A stretch of DNA of 64,000 nucleotides, from contig CAZAOA010000002.1 in NCBI GenBank assembly GCA_964486765.1, positions 36,615 through 100,614 on the forward strand, read 5' to 3'. Position numbers and translations under genes: made by a program. Positions 25,268 to 34,205 of the stretch are shown piece by piece. The notes beneath the pieces are model-generated. The model saw only the letters and a program-made list of their open reading frames with translations. It was not told where the DNA came from and did not search any database. Origin of the DNA: CAZAOA01 sp964486765 (GTDB taxonomy: Bacteria; Patescibacteriota; UBA1384; XYA2-FULL-43-10). Each line of letters opens with the position of its first letter. Within the stretch, counting starts at the first letter, position 1.

Positions 25268-26782
25268 TTAAGAAATAATCTTTAGTGAATGTTTAATTGC
25301 AAATCTTCTCATCATATATAGTATGACGGTGTACAACACAATCGGTACGACTATATTCATATTTTCAAATTGATAAGCAGCAAATGGTAATCTTGCCAAA
25401 ACCTTTGTCATCTCTACTATATAAGTTAGAGCTGGCCAAGAAATTAGAGCCACAATCTTGCCCAAAGGTAGATAAATAATCGAAACGATTCCCGAGATAA
25501 AAACTAGACCCATCGAAATTGGAATTATCCATAAAACTAAAACGTTTGACAGTGGAGCGATCAGAGAGAGGGTTCCAAAATAAAATACGATGAGAGGCAA
25601 AACCATTATCTGGGCCGACAATGTTTCTTGCAAAGGTGACTTAACTATCTCTGGCAATTTTTTTATTCGCGACAGTTCAAAATACTTCTCTATCAGAGGA
25701 GATAGATAGATAATCCCAGCAAATGCCATAAATGAAAGTTGAAGTCCAATGTCGAGTACTAATGAGTATGGGTTTAGTAAGATCATAATCACCAATGCCA
25801 GAAGTACTATGTTGGTTTGATTTCCCTTTCTGCCGATCAAATGACTAAATAAAATTAAAATTGAAAATATTGCGGCACGAACCACACTGGCTGCACCACC
25901 AGTCATAATTACAAATCCCAACACTAACAAGATTCCTGCCCAAAAAGCTTTCTTCTTGCCGATTCTACCAGAGAGCAATTTTGAAAGAACTTTTACTATA
26001 ATGGTTACATTAAAACCTGAAAGAGCGATTATGTGGGTCAGTCCTGTCGTTCTTAGATCGTTTGCAAAATCGTCCGGGATGTTTCGTTTAATGCCTAAAA
26101 TCAAACCAGATGCAAGCGATGCAAGCGGTTCTGGCAAACTTAAATTTAGTGCTACTTCAAAACTTTCGGAGACTGTATATAAAATATTTAACAGCCGGTA
26201 TTTGATATTTGAATTATGCCCAATCTTATCAACGCTTTCTGGCTGGTAAACTACGGCAAATATTTTATCTTTCTTCAGGTACTTTCCATAATCAAAATCC
26301 TCTATCATTCCCGGCTCGACTAACTCTCCCTCAACTTTTATGATATCGCCGATTTTATACTTTGGATACCTATTAGCATTGATTAATATTTTAGTGTCCC
26401 CAGTATTATCTATTTTTTTTCCATTCGATGCGAAGCTATCTAATGGGGCAACAACAATTTTCTGTTTCTTATAATCAATCTCCGGTCGGCTGACAATCTC
26501 TCCCTCAAATGTTATGACTTCATCATACGGCAGATCTGAATTTTGAATGTCGAAGTTCGAATATCGGATCATCCCAATAACAACAAATATCAAAGATATA
26601 GAGAGTGCAGCAAGTAAGATATTTTTTAGAGCAGTATTAAACAAATACAAAAATATAGATACCACAGCGACGATAATTAATATGATCCATGATTTATCAA
26701 AATCAATATCAAAGATCGATGGGATGAGTATCCCAACCAAAACCCCAACTGCCAGATACCTAAACCATACATAAAGAGGCAC
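25268..26782 (-). CDS. comEC: ComEC/Rec2 DNA-uptake channel protein without nuclease domain
   Basis: 504 residues. N-terminal membrane helices with the extracytoplasmic DUF4131/OB-like region (about 85-180, ITFEGEIVSRPEID...VEGELVEPGMIEDFDYGKYLKKD), then the Competence domain (about 215-490) with GLILGIKRNIPDDFANDLRTTGLTHIIALSGFNVTII and about eight helices. It forms the channel that brings single-stranded DNA into the cytosol. The metallo-beta-lactamase domain that normally ends this protein is encoded by the next gene. Confidence 0.93.
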   Translation of the reverse strand: MPLYVWFRYLAVGVLVGILIPSIFDIDFDKSWIILIIVAVVSIFLYLFNTALKNILLAALSISLIFVVIGMIRYSNFDIQNSDLPYDEVITFEGEIVSRPEIDYKKQKIVVAPLDSFASNGKKIDNTGDTKILINANRYPKYKIGDIIKVEGELVEPGMIEDFDYGKYLKKDKIFAVVYQPESVDKIGHNSNIKYRLLNILYTVSESFEVALNLSLPEPLASLASGLILGIKRNIPDDFANDLRTTGLTHIIALSGFNVTIIVKVLSKLLSGRIGKKKAFWAGILLVLGFVIMTGGAASVVRAAIFSILILFSHLIGRKGNQTNIVLLALVIMILLNPYSLVLDIGLQLSFMAFAGIIYLSPLIEKYFELSRIKKLPEIVKSPLQETLSAQIMVLPLIVFYFGTLSLIAPLSNVLVLWIIPISMGLVFISGIVSIIYLPLGKIVALISWPALTYIVEMTKVLARLPFAAYQFENMNIVVPIVLYTVILYMMRRFAIKHSLKIIS

Positions 26783-26846
26783 AATCCCTCCAAACTATTA
26801 CTAACTTACCCATATTCTGATATAAATTAATGTGAAAGTAAATACC

Positions 26847-27326
26847 ATGGACAAAAAGAAAACACCAAAAAGTAAGGTCAATCCACAAATTATCGAATTT
26901 GAAAAGCAAGTTGCCGAGTTAACTTCCGGTTGGCAAAGAACTCAAGCTGACTTTTTGAATTTCAAAAAACAGATGGCTACCGAAAAAGAAAAACTCACAA
27001 GCGAGGCTAATGCTTATCTATTGTTTGATATTTTACCGGTACTTGACAACTTCCAATTGGCAGCGAAACATGTGCCAGAAACTATTCGAGACAACAACTG
27101 GACAAAAGGAGTAGTCCAGATAGAAAAACAGTTAGAACTAATCTTAAATAATTCAGGGTTAACCAAAATCGAGTCCCAAGGCCAACCCTTCAATGCAGAA
27201 CTCCACGAAGCGATAGAGGAAGTAGAGTCTGATCAAAAATCAGGAATTGTAGTCGAAGAAGTCCTTACGGGTTATATGTTAAATGACTTCCTAATCCGCC
27301 CCGCTAAAGTGAAAGTGGCAAAATAA
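26847..27326 (+). CDS. grpE: Nucleotide exchange factor GrpE
   Basis: About 159 residues from ATG 26847; an in-frame GTG at 26832 would add five. Long N-terminal coiled coil (about 10-55, FEKQVAELTSGWQRTQADFLNFKKQM), the central dimer segment and C-terminal beta domain (QPFNAELHEAIEEVE, VVEEVLTGYMLNDFLIRPAKVKVAK). It releases ADP from DnaK. In most bacteria it is followed by dnaK; here dnaK lies 21.6 kb away. Its last 36 bases are the start of a 106-base repeat found again at 37161-37266, and a diverged tail copy lies at 28672. Confidence 0.95.
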   Translation: MDKKKTPKSKVNPQIIEFEKQVAELTSGWQRTQADFLNFKKQMATEKEKLTSEANAYLLFDILPVLDNFQLAAKHVPETIRDNNWTKGVVQIEKQLELILNNSGLTKIESQGQPFNAELHEAIEEVESDQKSGIVVEEVLTGYMLNDFLIRPAKVKVAK

Positions 27327-27396
27327 CCATTTATTTCGTCATCCCGTGCTTTGACACGGGATCCAGATCCTCAACCACTCAATAGTAGCAAAGTAA
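27291..27396 (+). repeat. grpE 3'-end repeat, copy 1
   Basis: Runs from the codons for LIRPAKVKVAK and the stop through the palindrome CCCGTGctttgaCACGGG to AGCAAAGTAA. It matches 37161-37266 over 106 bases with about four differences. It marks the left edge of the island between grpE and dnaK. Confidence 0.9.
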
Positions 27397-27413
27397 TATT
27401 CTAAGTGTAAAAT

Positions 27414-27965
27414 ATGCAACCACAACCCAAAAATCAACATACCATTATACTAGAGAGGTTTATTGTTAGACCTCCAGAAATTGGTGATTATGATGACCTA
27501 AAAAAACTGTGGGGGAATCCAGAAGTAATGAAGTTTGTTGGCTTTCCTAAAGGACTCCATATATCAAAAAATAAGATACTCGATTGGATAAAAGGTTGGA
27601 ATGATCCTGATAAATTACGGCTTGTTATTGAAGATAATACCAGCAAAGAATTTATTGGCGAAATTGGATATCGAGTTGAAAAAAATATGTGTAATCTAAA
27701 AAATATAAAAGTGGCAGCATTAGACATTAAGCTTCTACCCAAATATTGGGGAAAAGGTATCGCACATGAAACATTGGCATCTTTCATTTTAGCGGTAAAG
27801 AAATCTAAAAAAATAAATGTTTTTATTATATCGCCCAATATCTTGAACACCAAAGCAATCAATCTTTATAAAAAAATGGGATTTATAGATTATGGAGATA
27901 TACAAGTATGGAAAAACGAATTCGGTACGATCAACTTTCAATATATGATATTGTCACAAAAATAA
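27414..27965 (+). CDS. GNAT-family N-acetyltransferase (RimJ/RimL-like)
   Basis: 183 residues. RimL-type start (LERFIVRPPEIGDYDDLKKLWGNPEVMKFVG) and the acetyl-CoA motif LLPKYWGKGIAHETLASFIL (about 104-123), with the C-terminal NTKAINLYKKMGFIDYG. It would acetylate an amine or hydroxyl on a small molecule or protein N-terminus. It lies between two copies of the grpE tail repeat with the metallopeptidase-like gene after it, as one inserted module. Base composition is AT-rich like the core. Confidence 0.88.
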   Translation: MQPQPKNQHTIILERFIVRPPEIGDYDDLKKLWGNPEVMKFVGFPKGLHISKNKILDWIKGWNDPDKLRLVIEDNTSKEFIGEIGYRVEKNMCNLKNIKVAALDIKLLPKYWGKGIAHETLASFILAVKKSKKINVFIISPNILNTKAINLYKKMGFIDYGDIQVWKNEFGTINFQYMILSQK

Positions 27966-28012
27966 ATTTATGACCTCAAATATCGAAAATACAATGACGA
28001 CGATTACTTTAA

Positions 28013-28675
28013 ATGATTAAATTTAAACTAAACAAAAAACTCGATTTTATGGTTTATAAAGATTTCAATGATCTATATATTGCAGGTCTTGATTTTGGCG
28101 AAGAAATCAAAGAATTGTACCCCGATTTATCAACTCAAAACTATGATGAATTCATAAACAACTATTATGAAACTCAACAAGCAGAAATGCTTGAAATTCA
28201 GGACCAGCTAAACAAGCAAATAAAAGCAAAAGCAACACAATTCTTTTCTGCCCTTAAGAATGTATTTGGCAAAGATTATTCGACAAACAACTACACCGGC
28301 TATCTGTCTATGTTTAACTGCTGCCCAAGGTTTTTATCCGACAATTCTTTTCAGATTTACTACAAAGATGACATTGATAGAATTTTTGATACAGTCTATC
28401 ACGAACTTTTACACTTTATATTTTTTGATTTTTGTAAAGAAAATGTATCAGAAACGAAAAATCTTGATTGCGATAGTGGTTCCTTGTGGGAACTTTCTGA
28501 GATTTTCAATCCTATTATTCTCAACACGAATGAGTTCCAAAAGATTCTGCCATCAAAGCATAACTTGTGCTACCCCGATCTAGAAGACAAGCTCAAAGCT
28601 ATTAAAAAGATATGGCAAGAAGGACTGCCAATCTCTGAATTCGTAATAAAGAGTCTGGACTATTTGACTCCCTAA
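28013..28675 (+). CDS. HExxH-motif putative metallopeptidase
   Basis: 220 residues, family not recognised. HELLH (about 131-135 in VYHELLHFIFFDF) is a zincin zinc-binding motif, and a candidate third ligand Glu lies about 30 residues on (SLWELSEIFNP), as in gluzincins. The N-terminal region (about 15-110) is helical and charged; there is no signal peptide. The gene ends in the diverged grpE-tail repeat at 28672. A peptidase role is inference from the motif. Confidence 0.65.
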   Translation: MIKFKLNKKLDFMVYKDFNDLYIAGLDFGEEIKELYPDLSTQNYDEFINNYYETQQAEMLEIQDQLNKQIKAKATQFFSALKNVFGKDYSTNNYTGYLSMFNCCPRFLSDNSFQIYYKDDIDRIFDTVYHELLHFIFFDFCKENVSETKNLDCDSGSLWELSEIFNPIILNTNEFQKILPSKHNLCYPDLEDKLKAIKKIWQEGLPISEFVIKSLDYLTP

Positions 28676-28714
28676 TCCGCCCAGTGAGAATAAAGGTAGC
28701 GAGGTAAAGGTCGA
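28672..28714 (+). repeat. grpE 3'-end repeat, diverged copy
   Basis: Reads in frame as LIRPVRIKVAR-stop, a homologous but not identical GrpE C-terminus with no GrpE body in front. The following GTAAAGGTCGA(A)TTT also follows the copy at 37161-37266. This suggests the tail came from another genome's grpE. Confidence 0.8.
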
Positions 28715-28760
28715 ATTTTTTCAAGCGTTAACTTTCGAAATGGAAATTAAGTGCAAATAC

Positions 28761-28790
28761 TTGACAATAACAATGTGTTTGTGTTATGTT
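28761..28790 (+). promoter_or_regulatory. Promoter and 110-base leader of the radical SAM operon
   Basis: TTGACA (28761-28766) and TATGTT (28785-28790), 18-base spacer. The leader to 28900 contains GTAAGTggACTTAC (perfect hairpin) and CTGG...CCAG enclosing CGCAGGGGAAA. It is long enough for a regulatory RNA, but I cannot assign a class. AAGGAG lies before the ATG. Confidence 0.7.
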
Positions 28791-28900
28791 TTGTGCAGTT
28801 TCAAAGTAAGTGGACTTACGAGCTCTGGCGCAGGGGAAACCAGCCAAGCGTTTTTGTGCTACTTATGGGAAACTAGGTACCTTGAAAAGGAGACTCTACA

Positions 28901-30430
28901 ATGACCAAGAACAGCCGGATTGTGTTGTATCAGCCAAAAGTTGACTACTGGCCCTACTATCCCTGCTATTGGGCACCGCTTTCGTTGCTTTCAATCGCTG
29001 CCCCTTTGGTAAACAAGGGCTACAACGTAGAAATCATAGACGGCAATGTTAATGGGTCAGAGTCTCTGATCCAAGACACACTAAGCGATCCTGAAGGCAT
29101 TTTGTTCGTCGGGATTAGCACTATGATTGGTGGTAACCAGATTGAACGAGGTATCAGCTTTGGCAGGAGCATCAAGGAAGTTAACGCTTCCATTCCTGTC
29201 ATCGTTGGTGGACCCGCAGGAACCATTATCCCTGAAAGGCTGCTTGAGTGTGAGGCGTTCGACGCTATTGTAAGAGGTCAGGGCGAAATCCCGATCTCCA
29301 TAATTGCAGACGCTATTACTACAGGGAAAGACCTGTCGGGGATTCCCGGGGTAGTAACGAGGCAATGCAAGAACGTTCCAATACCGCTGCTGGTGGATAA
29401 AAACACCTTTCCTCCCTATCCATGGGAAATCATTGATGTCCCATCCTATCTGCGGAATGACCCGTACACTGGGGATAGAACCTTGAACCATGTTTCAAGT
29501 CAGGGCTGTCCTTATCGGTGCGGCTACTGCAGTGAAGCATTCACGTGCCAATCAAAATGGTCGGCATATTTAGCAGAGAGAACATTTGCTGAGGTTGCTG
29601 ACTTGGTGGAAAAGTACAATCTCACAGGGATCAAGTTCTACGACTCAAACTTCTTTGCCAGCACTTCGCGGGTGAAAAAGTTCGCCATGATGATCATTGA
29701 AAGTGGTCTCCATGTGAAGTGGTCGGCCTCGGCTCATCCGAAGGATATAATCAGGATCGCAGATGATATGTCCATGCTGAAAAAGTCTGGACTATCTCGT
29801 CTTCTGATCGGTGCTGAGTCAGGCTACCAGCCAGTTCTCGATTACGTCGAGAAAGGCACTACTGTCGAGGACAACCTGACCGTAGCAAGGATTTGCGCGG
29901 AGAACGAAATCCCGGCTGCATTCACTTTTATCGTTGGCTTTCCTGGGATAGAGGGCGATATCAATCCGACACTCAAGAATGTCATCGAGATGAAGGAAAT
30001 CAGTCCGGAATTCGACGTGAAGATCCACTTCTACTACCCATTCCCGGGCAGCAAGCTGTTCGATCGGGCTGTAGAGCACGGGTATCAAGAGCCAAAGTCT
30101 CTACTGGAGTTTTCCGGAAACGACTACTACCTTATCCAAACCCCGTGGCTTGATCGCCATTTGGAGGAAAAGGTCAGGTCTTTCGGAGATTTCTACTGTG
30201 ACTTCTTGTACCCACCTCAGTGGTTTACGGATCTTCTTTCCCAGAAGCCGCTATCAGCCCTGTCCTATAAGGCACTGAGGCAGATCGCAAGGCTAAGAGT
30301 CAAGTTTCACTACTACCACTTCCCCTTCGAAAAGGGATGGTTCCAGTATGTCACTAAACACAACTCTTTCGAGAGAGGGGATTACCATGAGCGATATAAT
30401 GACGCCGATGCTAAGGGTGTGTGTAACTGA
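28901..30430 (+). CDS. B12-binding-domain radical SAM enzyme
   Basis: 509 residues. N-terminal cobalamin-binding-type Rossmann domain (about 1-150, PLSLLSIAAPLVNKGYNVEIIDGN...GPAGTIIPERLL), radical SAM barrel with C203-PYR-C207-GY-C210 for the 4Fe-4S cluster, and the BchE/methylthiotransferase-like tail (FTFIVGFPGIEGD, FYYPFPGSKLFDRAVEHGY). Enzymes of this class methylate unreactive carbons or rearrange rings. First gene of a G+C-rich operon; its end overlaps the next radical SAM gene by 44 bases. Substrate unknown. Confidence 0.92.
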   Translation: MTKNSRIVLYQPKVDYWPYYPCYWAPLSLLSIAAPLVNKGYNVEIIDGNVNGSESLIQDTLSDPEGILFVGISTMIGGNQIERGISFGRSIKEVNASIPVIVGGPAGTIIPERLLECEAFDAIVRGQGEIPISIIADAITTGKDLSGIPGVVTRQCKNVPIPLLVDKNTFPPYPWEIIDVPSYLRNDPYTGDRTLNHVSSQGCPYRCGYCSEAFTCQSKWSAYLAERTFAEVADLVEKYNLTGIKFYDSNFFASTSRVKKFAMMIIESGLHVKWSASAHPKDIIRIADDMSMLKKSGLSRLLIGAESGYQPVLDYVEKGTTVEDNLTVARICAENEIPAAFTFIVGFPGIEGDINPTLKNVIEMKEISPEFDVKIHFYYPFPGSKLFDRAVEHGYQEPKSLLEFSGNDYYLIQTPWLDRHLEEKVRSFGDFYCDFLYPPQWFTDLLSQKPLSALSYKALRQIARLRVKFHYYHFPFEKGWFQYVTKHNSFERGDYHERYNDADAKGVCN

Positions 30431-31364
30431 GCAATGTCAGCACAGTTGCATATACTGTCGGCCTGGTGGCGAAAGTTGTCACTCTGGAAGCAAGAAAGAA
30501 ATGGCGACTCAGGAAGTTCATGACCTTGTTTCAATCATGGTCAAGAACGGCATCAGGCATGTCAAAGTTACGGGTGGGGAACCCCTGCTTCGACCCGACA
30601 TCATGGAAATCTTGATCGCAATCGAGTCAATCGAAGGCGTAGAGTCCCTCGAGCTCATCACTCGCCATCCGAAGTCTATCGAATTGATAGACGATCTTGA
30701 GAACTTAGGTGTGTCATGTCTGAACTACAGTCTCGACACTCTGAGTCCGTCCACCTTCAAAATGGTCAACGGTAACAATTCTCTTCCAGGGGTTATTGCG
30801 GCCATAGAGAGGGCGCACAAGAGCCGGATGAAGATAAAGATCAACATGGTTGTTATGCGGGGGATTAACGATCATGAGATCCCGGCAATGATCAAATTTG
30901 CGGGGGAAAATGAGGCAGAGCTTAAGTTGCTCGACCTCATGAATATCCCCGAGGATCCCGATTTCCTGAAGAATCATTACTATGACTTTGGTGAAATTGT
31001 GCCATTCCTCGAAGCAACTGCGATCGAGATCGAGCACGTGACTCCCCCTGGTGGTATTGGAACGCCAATGCCTCGCTACCATCTCGCAAACCATGCAATT
31101 GTATCTATCAAGGACGCGAGAGCAGGAACCTGGTACGATGCAATGTGCGTGAAGTGTAAGCATTACCCTTGTCAGGATGCCCTCATGGCCTTGCGCCTGA
31201 CGGCTGATGGGTATCTCCAGCGGTGTCTGATCAGAAGTGACACCATGGAAGACCTGCTGTCGGTATTCAAGACTGAAGGCCAAGAAGCCGCAGAAGTGGT
31301 CGCGAAAAGCGTACTGAGGACGTTCCGAGAAGCAACGTACGCTGGTCCTGTCTGGAAGCCATAG
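30387..31364 (+). CDS. MoaA-like radical SAM enzyme
   Basis: 325 residues from ATG 30387 (GAGAGAGGGG upstream). Radical SAM motif C17-QHS-C21-IY-C24, then VKVTGGEPLLRPDI, and a C-terminal second-cluster region CVKCKHYPCQDALMALRLTADGYLQRCL that resembles the GTP 3',8-cyclase C-terminus (LRLTADG..-CL). No other molybdenum cofactor gene is nearby. In this operon it more likely modifies a nucleoside or peptide substrate than makes molybdopterin; that is inference. The listed longer frame to 30348 lacks a ribosome site. Confidence 0.9.
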   Translation: MSDIMTPMLRVCVTEQCQHSCIYCRPGGESCHSGSKKEMATQEVHDLVSIMVKNGIRHVKVTGGEPLLRPDIMEILIAIESIEGVESLELITRHPKSIELIDDLENLGVSCLNYSLDTLSPSTFKMVNGNNSLPGVIAAIERAHKSRMKIKINMVVMRGINDHEIPAMIKFAGENEAELKLLDLMNIPEDPDFLKNHYYDFGEIVPFLEATAIEIEHVTPPGGIGTPMPRYHLANHAIVSIKDARAGTWYDAMCVKCKHYPCQDALMALRLTADGYLQRCLIRSDTMEDLLSVFKTEGQEAAEVVAKSVLRTFREATYAGPVWKP

Positions 31365-31373
31365 CCTCTACAG

Positions 31374-31404
31374 GGTTCGCACTAGTTCAAACCTAGTGCG
31401 AACC
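31374..31404 (+). terminator. Strong intercistronic hairpin
   Basis: GGTTCGCACTAG-ttcaaac-CTAGTGCGAACC, 12 perfect pairs, no T run after it. It may stabilise the upstream mRNA end or attenuate the operon rather than end it, since the downstream genes have the same style and no clear promoter. Confidence 0.6.
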
Positions 31405-31501
31405 ACACTCTCCACACTTGAACATCATAAAATGACGTTTAGCTGTGGGGAGGATAACGCACCTTAATAATTTAACCGAATCACGAAAGAAGGTGGAAAG
31501 G

Positions 31502-32401
31502 ATGAAGACCCTGATACTTGGAGGATCCTACTTTATTGGTAGGGCCCTAATCGAGACACTTGCAAGTGAGTCTGATAATGATATTTGGGTCCTCAACCGA
31601 GGATCCAGAGTAATTCCGTCTTCACTCCAAGTGAAACAGCTCGTGGCAGACAGGCACAGTAAGCAGTCTCTCAAGCTAGCGTTTACCGGACAGCGATTCG
31701 ATGTTGTCTATGATCTGTCCGGCTACAACGCGGAAGACGTGGCTAAAACAAGTCGCTTGCTAAAAGGGAAGGTTGAGCATTATATCTTCCTCAGTAGCAT
31801 CGCCGTTTGTAAGCAACCGCCCTCTAGTTGGCCCATAACCGAGGAACACGAGAAGTGCAGTTCAATCGCCGACAACGAGTACGGTTTCCATAAGTGGGAA
31901 GCCGAGCAGTATCTGTTTGACAAGGCGTCGGATGGTTGGTCCAACATAACAACCGTAAGGCCGGTGTATGTCTATGGTCCGCGAAACTATGCCAAAAGAG
32001 AAATGTACATATTCGACAGGATAATCTCTGGACTCCCAATTGTTATTTTGGGCACTGGAGAGAACATTGTCCAGCTCGGATATGTTCATGACCTGGCTAG
32101 TGCGCTCGGGCAGATTAAGGGAAACAGTTTGACATACGGCCAGAGCTTCAATGTAAGTGGTCGTGAACTTCCGACAGTTAACCAAATTATTAACGTGGCA
32201 GAGGCCTTGATAGGCAAAGAGGCCACGATAATAAGAACGGTTGACCAACCAGACATGACCAAAGATGCATCTGGTTTCCCAGACGTTGACCGCTATGCCG
32301 ATAACTCGAAGATCGCAACCATGCTCGGCATTACTCCAAAGTGGAGTCTTGCCACTGGCATGGAAGAATCGCTCCGCTACTTTATGGAAGAAGGTGACTG
32401 A
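31502..32401 (+). CDS. NAD-dependent epimerase/dehydratase (extended SDR)
   Basis: 299 residues from ATG 31502 (GGTGGAAAGG upstream). Rossmann start LILGGSYFIGRAL, VYDLSGYN, FLSSIAV, the catalytic YGFHKWEAEQ (Tyr-x3-Lys), RPVYVYGPRNY and a C-terminal substrate domain ending in WSLATGMEESLRYF. Extended SDRs epimerise, dehydrate or oxidise nucleotide-linked sugars. The first glycine motif is GGSYFIG instead of GGTGFIG. Its stop is next to the start of the LysRS-like gene. Confidence 0.92.
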   Translation: MKTLILGGSYFIGRALIETLASESDNDIWVLNRGSRVIPSSLQVKQLVADRHSKQSLKLAFTGQRFDVVYDLSGYNAEDVAKTSRLLKGKVEHYIFLSSIAVCKQPPSSWPITEEHEKCSSIADNEYGFHKWEAEQYLFDKASDGWSNITTVRPVYVYGPRNYAKREMYIFDRIISGLPIVILGTGENIVQLGYVHDLASALGQIKGNSLTYGQSFNVSGRELPTVNQIINVAEALIGKEATIIRTVDQPDMTKDASGFPDVDRYADNSKIATMLGITPKWSLATGMEESLRYFMEEGD

Positions 32402-32402
32402 G

Positions 32403-33242
32403 TTGAACGGAGAGACCTATAGCAATCTCAGGCGAGGGAAAACCGCTAACGATGTTCGGGATGTCTTGGCCGCTAATGGGTACAAGGAGATTATGACACC
32501 CATCATGCGTGAAGGGTTCTCATTGATCAACCCTAGGTTCAAGGTTAGCAACGGATTATACCTTAGGGATTGTATGGAGCTTTCTCTTCGGAAAATGGTC
32601 ACCGAGGAAGATCCGAAGATCTTTGAGATTGGTCCATGCTTTCGCTGCGAAGAAGTTGACTCAACCCACTGCCAAGAGTTTTACATGATGGAGCTATATT
32701 CTTTGGGACAGACGATTGATGACATGGCCGCACTGGCGGAAGAGATCATCAAGGTTTCAATACCTAGAGTAAACGGCTCCGAAGTGTTTTCGCTGAGAGA
32801 GTTCATCAAAAACGATCTTGGTGTCAACATTGCAGTGGAGTCAACCGAGACTCTTGTGCAAAGCTTGGTCCGCAAGCATCACCATATCAACCCCGGCACG
32901 CCTCACTTCATGGTAGCGGAGTATGTAGAAGCGGTGGTGGAACCTCTCATGAGTGTTCCCAACTGTCTCTACTTTCTCACTGACTACCCAACCTGCACGA
33001 TCGCTGTTGCCGACAGGGAAGATGGTCACAACTACATCAATCGGTTCGAGTGCTTCCTTAACGGACTTGAAGTTGCTCACTCCTTCGTAGACAGTCTCGA
33101 CTACGAGGATATCAAAGAGCGACTGATCGCAGCCGATGTGCTGGGCCCGGAGGAAGAAGAACTTCTCGAACTGACGCGCAAAGGACTCCTTCTCCCGACA
33201 GCTGGACTGGGAATTGGAATCGATCGCCTCTGTATGGTATAG
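32403..33242 (+). CDS. LysRS-like class II aminoacyl-adenylating ligase without anticodon domain
   Basis: 279 residues from TTG 32403, one base after the previous stop. Class II aminoacyl-tRNA synthetase core only: motif 1 GYKEIMTPIM (26-35), motif 2 FEIGPCFRCEEVDSTHCQEFYMMELYSLG (74-102, Arg81 and Glu83), the LysRS/AspRS-like YPTCTIAVADRE...NRFECFLNGLEVAHSF (195-228) and motif 3 GLGIGIDRL (268-276). The N-terminal OB anticodon-binding domain of LysRS is missing, as in EpmA and other free-standing ligases. Expected to activate an amino acid as adenylate and pass it to a small molecule or protein. G+C rich. Confidence 0.9.
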   Translation: MNGETYSNLRRGKTANDVRDVLAANGYKEIMTPIMREGFSLINPRFKVSNGLYLRDCMELSLRKMVTEEDPKIFEIGPCFRCEEVDSTHCQEFYMMELYSLGQTIDDMAALAEEIIKVSIPRVNGSEVFSLREFIKNDLGVNIAVESTETLVQSLVRKHHHINPGTPHFMVAEYVEAVVEPLMSVPNCLYFLTDYPTCTIAVADREDGHNYINRFECFLNGLEVAHSFVDSLDYEDIKERLIAADVLGPEEEELLELTRKGLLLPTAGLGIGIDRLCMV

Positions 33243-33265
33243 TAGCAGAAAGGAGATGAACACAA

Positions 33266-34204
33266 ATGATAAAGGGCAAGCAGATCAAAAACACTCACCC
33301 CACAATTGGGGTAGTTAGTCTTTCGGCGCCAGATGCCGTCTGGAACCCCGGCATCTATCAGAAGGGCAAGAAAGCCCTCGAGGATAGGGGCATTAAGGTA
33401 GTAGAAGGTGCGACAGTTCATTCTCGGTTCCTATACCTTGCCGGTGAGCCACAAAAGATCGCAACAGATCTACACTCGTTGTTTCAAGACGACAAGGTCG
33501 ACGCGATCATGTGTGTTGGCGGCGGTAATTGTATGAACAAGGTTGTCCCTTTCATCGACTTGAAGCTGATTGCGAAAAGCTACAAGCCGTTCATTGGGAT
33601 CAGTAACATAACTGCCTTGATGCTTGCAATGCTGCAAGAAGGAATCGTCAGCTTCCACGGACCGTTTGCGTTGTGGAGCTATGGTCTTGATGGAACTCCT
33701 ACGGATTACACTCACAACAACTGGCTGAACATCCTTCAGGGTTACTCGGGCAATCTTCCAGCCAAAACGGAGTGGAAAACCTTCAAAACAGGCGCTGCTA
33801 CTGGCAAAGCACTTGGTGGAAACATCTCAACAATCTCCACCATCATCGGTACTAAGTATTGCCCAGTTGAACTATTTAACGACTCGATTCTCTTCATCGA
33901 AGATGTTGACGAGGATCTTGACGTTTTGGATGCTCGACTCACACACCTTAGACTGCTAGGAATCTTCGACAGAATCAAGGGGGTGGTAATTGGCAAGTTG
34001 AGTAACTGCAACCCCCCAGAAGACACAAAAATGGATGTTACCGACTTTCTTAAGTTGGTGTTCTCGGGATATGACTTCCCGATCATCTACGATTGTGACT
34101 TCGGTCATGTCGCTGATAATCTCTGTATACCATTCGGGTGCAAAGTTAGGATAGACGCAACCAAGAAGCCCGAAATCACTCTTTTGGAAAAGGGGGTTAG
34201 CTAG
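33266..34204 (+). CDS. S66-family carboxypeptidase (LdcA/MccF type)
   Basis: 312 residues. S66 fold with nucleophile Ser113 in GISNITALM, Glu212 in LFIEDVDEDLDVLDARLTHL and His281 in CDFGHVADN; the triad is complete. The family includes muropeptide LD-carboxypeptidase LdcA and the microcin C immunity peptidase MccF, which cuts aminoacyl-nucleotide amides. The spacing of the triad is closer to what I recall for LdcA than for MccF. In an operon with an aminoacyl ligase, a self-protection or maturation role is possible, but cell-wall recycling cannot be excluded. Confidence 0.9.
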   Translation: MIKGKQIKNTHPTIGVVSLSAPDAVWNPGIYQKGKKALEDRGIKVVEGATVHSRFLYLAGEPQKIATDLHSLFQDDKVDAIMCVGGGNCMNKVVPFIDLKLIAKSYKPFIGISNITALMLAMLQEGIVSFHGPFALWSYGLDGTPTDYTHNNWLNILQGYSGNLPAKTEWKTFKTGAATGKALGGNISTISTIIGTKYCPVELFNDSILFIEDVDEDLDVLDARLTHLRLLGIFDRIKGVVIGKLSNCNPPEDTKMDVTDFLKLVFSGYDFPIIYDCDFGHVADNLCIPFGCKVRIDATKKPEITLLEKGVS

Positions 34205-34205
34205 G

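Noticed and set aside
28791..28900. c-di-AMP (ydaO) riboswitch
   Set aside because: Only the short GCAGGGGAA stretch resembles it; the other conserved blocks are missing and the leader is too short.
28901..33242. Pyrrolysine biosynthesis system
   Set aside because: The ligase resembles LysRS rather than PylS, and no PylC/PylD-like genes or amber-suppressor tRNA are present.
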